Origin: Luidia sarsii
Taxonomy: Eukaryota > Echinodermata > Asteroidea > Paxillosida > Luidiidae
Direction of reading: 5' to 3'
DNA: 64,000 nt
Assembly (NCBI GenBank): GCA_949987565.1
Contig: OX465120.1
Location: forward strand, 10,608,080 to 10,672,079
The notes under the pieces are model-generated. The model saw only the letters and a program-made list of their open reading frames with translations. It was not told where the DNA came from and ran no database searches. This document shows, piece after piece, positions 54,201-63,200 of this stretch. Each line of letters opens with the position of its first letter. Within the stretch, counting starts at the first letter, position 1. The position numbers and the translations under genes were made by a program.

Positions 54201-57200
54201 ACGTGGTCTCTCTCACCTTCCACTCCAACGCCAACGACGTCTACAGGGGCTTCGCCATCCTGTACGAGGCGGCCGAGCGGGCCCCGAGTAAGAAGGCCCC
54301 TTTGGCTATTCATTAACTTCCGAATTTGGGACACTGGTGGTTTTGCTGTGTGCCGGGGCCCTCCGAATCCGGGCACCGCTATTGGTAAAGGTCAAAACAT
54401 TGCCACAGTTTGTGTCTTTAACCATTAGAGATTCCAAAAAAGAAATCCTGCGAAGGTTTTTAGCCCAAAATGGTAACCTGTGAAGATTTCTCAAGAAATA
54501 CAGCATCCCAGACCGTAAGATTTCAACACGAGGATTCTATCATGACCATCTGCAAACTGCGTGAATTAGAAGGAAATCGATGGACATCGATGTTTTCCTG
54601 ATCTTCCCAATGTTGTATTGAGCCTTTAAACGGGCCAACCACAAAACAACATGCCAGTGTCCAGTCAAATTTTTCTTGGCCTTTTTTTTTTTAACTTCTC
54701 TCTCTCTCTCTCTCGACTCGAATCAAGGAGGCAGCCAGTTTTTCACCGACTCCGAGGGGGTGATCACCTCGCCCGGCTTCCCCCTGGCCTACCCGGCCGA
54801 CGCCCGGGCCCACTACCGCATCTTCGCCCGCCCCGACCGCCTGATTGTCGTCACCTTCACGGACTTTCACACGGAGCGCCTGGACTCCCAGGCTCAGCCC
54901 GTGCCGCTGCCTCGCGTTCGCCGCTCCACGCTGGACCCGCTGCAGTACGACCAGGGACTCGACTGCAGACAGGCAGACTACGTCGAGGTACAAGACCTCG
55001 ACCCAGCCCATGTGGTCAAGTAGCACTGCTGAGACCTCTGGTTTTGCCTATACCAGTGCTCTGACCATCTGAGCTATCCTGCCCTTAGATGGTGGCCTTC
55101 CCTAATGGTCAACTAGTTCTTTGCCTGGGTGGGGTGCCAGTCAGAAGCCCCCTGTCAGGACATTTAAGCGAGCAACCAGGATGTTTGCCTCCTCTCACTC
55201 GCTCACTCTATCTATCCCAAGGTGTAGAACAAAGAGGTATCAGAACAGCTTCTTCCCTCGTTCAGCCTCTCTCTGGAATTCCCTTCCTGGTTCATGTTTT
55301 CCCCAAGCCTATGATCCTGCCCTTTTTAAGAGGAATGTCAATTCCTATCCCCTGCCTTCCTGAGTCCCTCTCTAACTCCTTATTTCCTTAGCCCTTAACC
55401 TTGAGTGGCTTTATAGCCTTGTTTGGGACGAATCTGCTTTAACAAAATCAACCATTATCTGCCGTATATCTCCAGTGATCACACCCCTGCTTTCATTCAG
55501 ATGCAAACAACAAATTGTTGTAAACCTTGCTACAGCAGCTCGGGGATCACACAAAGTGGATGCAGCTTTTTTCAACTGAAGTCGAACAAACAAAGAAACA
55601 ACCGATGACTGGGAACTTTTAAGCAAATTGAGAAAAATTGGCAAGGAAAACTTTGACTGGAATGGGATTGTCTAAATGATAGATGTTGACATTTGACCTC
55701 TGACCTTTGACCTGCAGATCGAGGACTTCCTGGAGGGCAGCGTGATGACCTACTGCGGTCGGCTGCCTCCGTTCACCTGGTTCTCCAAGACCAACGAGGT
55801 CGTGATCCGCTTCTCCAGCGACGCTGACGGCAACTACAGGGGCTTCCGGGCCACCTACAGGACCGTTAAGAAGCGCCTTGCGCCGGGTGAGTGTAGGTTC
55901 TATGGCACCTTTGTAGGTGCCCGTGGAACACTTATCTGTAGGACCTTATTCAAAACAACACCCACCTGCATAACCGCCAAGAAGCGCCTTGCGCCGGGTG
56001 AGTGTAGGTGCTATGGCACCTTTGTAGGTGCCTGTGGAACACCTATCTATAGTACCTTATTCAAAACAACACCCGCCTGCATAACCGCCAAGAAGCGCCT
56101 TGCGCCGGGTGAGTGCAAGTGCTATGGCACCTTTGTAGGTGCCCGTGGAACACCTATCTATAGGACCTTATTCAAAGCAACACCCGCCTGCATAACCGCC
56201 AAAAAGCGCCTTGCGCCGGGTGAGTGTAGGTTCTATGGCACCTTTGCAGGTGCCCGTGGAACACCTATCTATAGGACCTTATTCAAAGCAACACCCACCT
56301 GCATAACCCGCCAAGAACCGCCTTTGTATCGGTTTCGTGTAAGTTTCAAACGTGGGTGATCACCTTATAGGCGCAACTTGGCGCCTTAGGTGTCATGTAA
56401 AACACCTAAGCACCTTCACACCTAAAACACATACTTTCAGATTTTGAAATAAATACAAAAAAACTGTTGCAAACAGCTCACTGACTAAAATGACCTGCAA
56501 TACAAATATCTTACAAGTTAGAGGGGCTGACGTTTCGATCCTAGCAGGCCCTTTCTCAAAGGCAGAGTGAGAAAGGTCCTGCTAGGATCAAAACGTCCGG
56601 CCCTCTAACCTATCAGATATTTAAAAGATTGGTGAAAAAAGACCGGGGACATCTGGATTAACGTACCAGTGCTCTTACCATCTGAGCTATCCAGCCCTTA
56701 GATGGTGGCCTTCCCAAAATAGTCAAAATAGTCTTGCCCCGTTGTCTACGATGCAGAGTGGGAGCTGGTGTTCCGAGCCGCATCGAGGACGGAGCGGGAG
56801 GTGTCGCAGAAGTGGCTGGACCTGACGCGCGGCTACCAGGAGTACAACCCGGCCGCCAAGTCCCTCCTGGCCGACTCGCCGCTGACCTTCAAGTCCAGAG
56901 AGGTCAACGCCTGGGCCGAGCAGGGCATCCAGAAGGTGGGTGGCCGTTGAGGGAGCTGTTGGCAGTCGGAGGACGTTCGGGAAGTCGGGTTCTCCCCCGA
57001 AAGGTTGCTACATAGGATAAGCGCATGAAAAAAAACATCAGTAGAACGCGAGTGGAACCCTCGTTGAAGTGGTGTACGGCTACGGTGGCTATAAGAGAAC
57101 ACCACGGTTTTGATTTTTGTTTTCTCCAGGTGAAGATTGAGCTGTACAAGGCGGGTAGCGTGGTGGCTGCCTTCCAGTTCAGGAGCCTGCCCGGTGCTGC

Positions 57201-60200
57201 GGGTTCCATCTCCAACTGGTTCGACTGCTCGCAGCTCATCTACTCGACCTACGCCGACCTCCTGAGCATCGACTGCGCCTCTCTGCGCTTCACCCTCTTC
57301 CCGGGCGACTTCGAGTTAACGTACGGTATCCCCGAAAAGACATTTAAAAAAAAAAGAATCAATTTCGATAAGCATATTTTTTTTTTAAGAATTATCACCA
57401 CCCGTCGCCACGCTGAAGTTGCCTTTTGGTTTCAGCATTGGTCACGCCCTTGACCACGCCCTTGACCACGCCCTTAAACACACCCTTGACCACGCCCTTG
57501 ACCACGCCCTGACCACGCCCTTGACCACGCCTTTGACCACGCCCTTGAACATGCCCTCGACCACGCCCTCGACCACGCCCTTGACCTCAACCTTGAATAC
57601 GTCTTGGACCACGCTTTTGACCACGCCCTTGACCACGCCCTTGACCACGCCCTTGACCACGCCCTTGACGATGCGCCCTTGACTACGTCTTGGACCACTC
57701 CCTCGACCACGCCCTCGACCACGGATGGCAGGTTAACTTCGTTTAGGCCAAAAAAAATTCACCAACGTCGATGATGCATGGTGTAACCGCAGACATTCTA
57801 CTTTGTTGAATCCGCCTCGCAATCCTTGAAATCTAACCTCGATTGTTTGTTTCTTTTGTACGCCTATGTCTGTCTTGTTGGCCGATCAGTGACGAAGAGG
57901 GCGCTGCAGGTGCCACCTGCACGGCCCCGACTGCCCGAGTCTGGCTGGACGTGCAGGACCGACTGCCCACCGCGGTCTTCCCGACCGCCTGCATGTACGA
58001 ACAGGCGGCCAGCCGCGTGGCCAAGTTCTTCTACAGCTCGGCCGAGGAGGGCGGTCTGACGTCATCGGGTGAGCATGCGCAGAGGTGACGGAGCGTTGCT
58101 AAGGGGTGCCGCCATGTTTGTTTAATCTTATTTGTCTGAAACGTCGCCCTCAAAAAGACTATAAAGCCACTTAAGGGCTAATGAAAGGAGATAGAGATCG
58201 AGAGATTGAGAGATATAGAGAGATGGAGAGAGATTGAGAGAGATGGAGAGAGAAGAGAGATGGAGAGAGATTGAGAGAGATGGAGAGAGAAGAGAGATGG
58301 AGAGAGATACAAAGAGATACAGAGAGAGACACAGAGATACAGAGAGATAGAGATACAGAGAGATAGAGATACAGAGAGAGATAGAGAGATACAGAGATAC
58401 AGAGATACAGAGAGGTAGAGAGGTAGAGAGGTAGAGAGGTAGAGAGGTAGAGAGACAGAGACAGACAGAGAGAGACAGAGAGAGACAGAGAGAGACAGAA
58501 AGAGACAGAGAGAGACAGAGCTAGAGAGACGGAGACTCAGGAAGGCTGGAGATAGGAATTGACATTCCTCTTAAAAAAGGGCAAGATCGTAGGTGTTGAT
58601 TTTCGTCACTTATGAAAGTCTCTTCAAACGCGCGTTCTTTTCCTTTCTTTTTGGGGGGGGTATTTTAAGACGCCCTGAACCTACTTCATGAAATCTATTG
58701 CTTTATAGTTCTTGCTAATGCTATTTTTGTTTTCTTGCTTTCTGACAATTGCAGGTTCTAATATAGCGGTGGCAGATGTATTCACAATCTGGATTCAAAG
58801 AGGTAAAATATTCAGTCTGATACTTCCAAATGAAAATAGTGATTATGCCTTATTTAAGAGACTCTATACATGGTGTCACCGCAAACCCTCCTATAGAGTT
58901 ACCACTCAGGTTCTTTTCAGAACCATACCTCTTCTTTAAGAGACCTTATACATGGTGTCACTGCAAACCCTCCTATAGAGTTACCACCCAGGTTCTGTTC
59001 AGAACCATACCTCTTCTTTAAGAGACCTTATACATGGTGTCACTGCAAACCCTCCTATAGAGTTATCACTCGGGTTCTTTTCAGAACCATATCTCTTCTT
59101 TAAGAGACCTTATACATGGTGTCACCGCAAACCCTCCTATAGAGTTATCACTCAGGTTCTTTTCAGAACCATAACTCTTCTATAAGAGACCTTATACATG
59201 GTGTCACCGCAAACCCTCCTATAGAGTTACCACTCAGGTTCTGTTCAGAACCATACCTCTTCTTTAAGAGACCTTATACATGGTGTCACTGCAAACCCTC
59301 CTATAGAGTTATCACTCGGGTTCTTTTCAGAACCATACCTCTTCTTTAAGAGACCTTATACATGGTGTCACTGCAAACCCTCCTATAGAGTTATCACTCG
59401 GGTTCTTTTCAGAACCATACCTCTTCTTTAAGAGACCTTATACATGGTGTCACTGCAAACCCTCCTATAGAGTTACCACCCAGGTTCTGTTCAGAACCAT
59501 ACCTCTTCTTTAAGAGACCTTATACATGGTGTCACCGCAAACCCTCCTATAGAGTTATCACTCAGGTTCTTTTCAGAACCATAACTCTTCTATAAGAGAC
59601 CTTATACATGGTGTCACTGCAAACCCTCCTATAGAGTTACCACCCAGGTTCTGTTCAGAACCATACCTCTTCTTTAAGAGACCTTATACATGGTGTCACT
59701 GCAAACCCTCCTATAGAGTTATCACTCAGGTTCTTTTCAGAACCATACCTCTTCTATAAGAGACCGTATACATGGTGTCATTTCACCCACCATTCAAAGC
59801 CTAAGTCTTATTTCAAGAACAATATGATCGCCACACATTTCTATTACTCTGGGTAGATTTCTGGACTAATGGTGTCTAACTTTGTTTCTTTTGTATCTCT
59901 TGGGATTTCATTCGCTAACCCCCCCCCCCCTCCCCATCTCGACACAGATTGCGAGCGAACCTTTGTGAACATTCGGCTCGGAGCTTCGCAGACGTTTTCC
60001 TCTCCCGAGTTCGGCAGGGATTACCATAGCAACCTGGAGTGCGACTACTACTTTCTGAACGGCCCCTTCGACAGTCTACTGCTCCATTTCCAGGAGTTCG
60101 CTCTGGAGTACGACGAGACGTGCTCCAAAGACTACGTCGAGGTAGGGAACTCGGTCCAGTTGGTTGACTGACTGGTTGGTTGGCTGGGTGGTTGGTTGGT

Positions 60201-63200
60201 TGGCTGATTGACAGATTAATTGGGTGGATGGCCGGTTGGCTGATTAATTGGGTGGTTGGCTGATTAATTGGGTGGTTGGGTGGTTGGTTTGGGTTGGTTG
60301 ATTGACTATATAAATTGGTTGATTGGCTGGTTGTGTGGTTGGCAGTTTGTAAATGGTTGATCGGTTTGTTGGTTGGTTGGTTCGAATGAATGTTCTCCCA
60401 AACCCTCCACCACAGGTTGAAGACTTTATGACCGGACGCAAGGATCAATTCTGCGGCAGTCACAGGGACCCCTTGTTCAGCACGGACGGCAACGCGGCCA
60501 TCGTTCGCTTCAGGACCGACTCCCACGGGAACTTCCCGGGCTGGACTGCCGAGGCCACGGCAGTGGGTCGCAACACCGAAGGTAAACCGAAGTGGCAGCC
60601 AACTTCGGTAAAGGGCACGACATTGCCACTACCATGTACGAGGTGGTTGCTTTGCCCTGCCCTGCCCTGCCCTACCCAGTCCTGCCCTGCCCTGCCCTGC
60701 CCTGCCCTGCCCTGCCCTGCCCTGCCCTGCCCTGCCCTGCCCTGCCCAGCCCTGCCCAGCCCTGCCCTGCCCTGCCCTGCCCTGCCCTGCCCTGCCCTGC
60801 CCTGCCCTGCCCTGCCCAGCCCAGCCCTGCCCTGCCCTGCCCTGCCCTGCTCTGCACTGCCCTGCCTTCCCCTGCTCTGCCCTGCCCTGCTCTGCTCTGC
60901 TCTGCTCTGCTCTGCTCTGCTCTGCTCTGCTCTGCTCTGCTCTGCTCTGCTCTGCTCTGCTCTGCTCTGCTCTGCTCTGCTCTGCTCTGCTCTGCTCTGC
61001 CCTGCCCTGCCCTGCCTTGCCCTGCCCTGCCTTGCCCGGCCCTGCCCTGCCCTGCCCTGCCATGCACTGCCCAGCCCATATCTGCCCAGCCATGCCCTGC
61101 CCTGCTCTGCCCTGCCCTGCCCTGCCCTGCCCTGCCCTGCCTCCCCCTACCCTGCCTTCCCCTGCCCTGCCCTTCCCTGCCCTGCCCTGCCCTGCCCTGC
61201 CCTGCCCTGCCCTGCCCTGCCCTGCCCTGCCCTGCCCTGCCCTGCCCTGCCCTGCCCTGCCCTGCCCTGCCCTGCCCTGCCCTGCCCTGCCCTGCCCTGC
61301 CCTGCCCTGCCCTGCCCTGCCCTGCCCTGCCCTGTCCTGTCCTGCCCTGCCCCGCCCCGCCCCGCCCCGCCCTGCCCTGCCCTGCCCTGCCCTGCCCTGC
61401 CCCGCCCCGCCCCGCCCTGCCCTGCCCAGCCCAGCCCTGCCCTGCCCTGCCCTGCCCTGCCCTGCCCTGCCCTGCCCTGCCCTGCCCTGCCCTGCCCTGC
61501 CCTGCCCTGCCCTGCCCTGCCCTGCCCTGCCCTGCCCTGCACTGCCCTGCCTTCCCCTGCTCTGCCCTGCCCTGCCCTGCCCTGCTCTGCTCTGCTCTGC
61601 TCTGCCCTGCTCTGCTCTGCTCTGCTCTGCTCTGCTCTGCCCTGCCCTGCCTTGCCCTGCTCTGCTCTGCTCTGCCCTGCCCTGCCCTGCCCTGCCCGGC
61701 CCTGCCCTGCCCTGCCCTGCCCTGCCCGGCCCTGCCCGGCCCTGCCCTGCCCTGCCCTGCCCTGCCCGTTCTGCTCGGTCCCTCCCAATCTTCTGCTTGG
61801 TGGATGCGCTCTTTACCGAGACGAACGCTTCCCCCTCTCTCTGTCTCCCTGTCCGCAGACTGTTCGGCCATCCTGTCCAGCCCTCCGGGCAACTTGACCA
61901 ACGCTGACCACCCGTCCGCCCTGACCCAGTTCCGCCTGCAGGGCTGCGAGACGGTCCTCCACGTGCCGGCCAAGGACCGTGTGACGGCCTCCTTCAGCAA
62001 GGTCATCGTGGACTTGCACGACTGCCCGGAGCTGACGGTAGGTTCTCCGCTATTTCCATGCGATGACCCTGTTTAATACCGACTGTATTTAGTCTGGCAA
62101 AGAATGGGTCCGATGGTCACCTTTTTAACTCATCCTCTCCACCCTCTTCCTTCCTTCTCATTCTCCCCCTTCTCCTCCTTCCCCCCCTTCTCCTCCTTCT
62201 CCTCCTTCTCCTCCCCTTTCCCTCCCCTTTCACTCCCTCTCCTCACTCCCTCTCCTCCTCATCCCCCCGTTCCGCTTCCATTTTCGCCTCTTGCTCTTAC
62301 TCTTGCTCTTGCTCTAGCTCTTGCTCTAGCTCTTGCTCTTGCTCTTGCTCGTCCTCGTCCTCATCCTCGTCCTCGTCCTCGTCCTCCTCCTCTTCCTCTT
62401 CCTTCTCATTCCTCTTCCTTCTCATTCCTCTTCCTTCTCATTCCTCGTCTTTCTCATTCCTCGTCTTTCTCATTCCTCGTCCTTCTCATTCCTCTTCCTT
62501 CTCATTCCTCTTCCTCTGCCTCTTCCTCTTCCTCTTCCTTCTCATTCCTCTTCTCATTCCTCTTCCTCTCCTTCTCATTCCTCTTCCTCTTCCTCTCCTT
62601 CTCATTCCTCTTCTCATTCCTCTTCCTCTCCTTCTCATTCCTCTTCTCATTCCTCTTCTTCTCCTTCTCATTCCTCTTCTCATTCCTATTCCTCTCCTTC
62701 TCATTCCTCTTCTCATTCCTATTCCTCTCCTTCTCATTCCTCTTCTCATTCCTCTTCTTCTCCTTCTCATTCCTCTTCTCATTCCTATTCCTCTCCTTCT
62801 CATTCCTCTTCTCATTCCTATTCCTCTCCTTCTCATTCCTCTTCTCATTCCTCTTCCTCTCCTTCTCATTCCTCTTCTCATTCCTATTCCTCTCCTTCTC
62901 ATTCCTCTTCTCATTCCTATTCCTCTCCTTCTCATTCCTCTTCTCATTCCTCTTCTTCTCCTTCTCATTCCTCTTCTCATTCCTATTCCTCTCCTTCTCA
63001 TTCCTCTTCTCATTCCTCTTCCTCTCCTTCTCATTCCTCTTCTCATTCCTCTTCCTCTCCTTCTCATTCCTCTTCTCATTCCTATTCCTCTCCTTCTCAT
63101 TCCTCTTCTCATTCCTCTTCTTCTCCTTCTCATTCCTCTTCTTCTCCTTCTCATTCCTCTTCCTCTGCCTCTTCCTCTTCCTCTTCCTCTTCCTCTTCTT

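Noticed and set aside
60353..62076. Very long ORFs on both strands (up to 514 codons)
   Set aside because: They are read-throughs of the (CCTGC)n array; a stop-free pentamer opens all frames. Only the exon pieces at 60416-60581 and 61859-62037 are coding.
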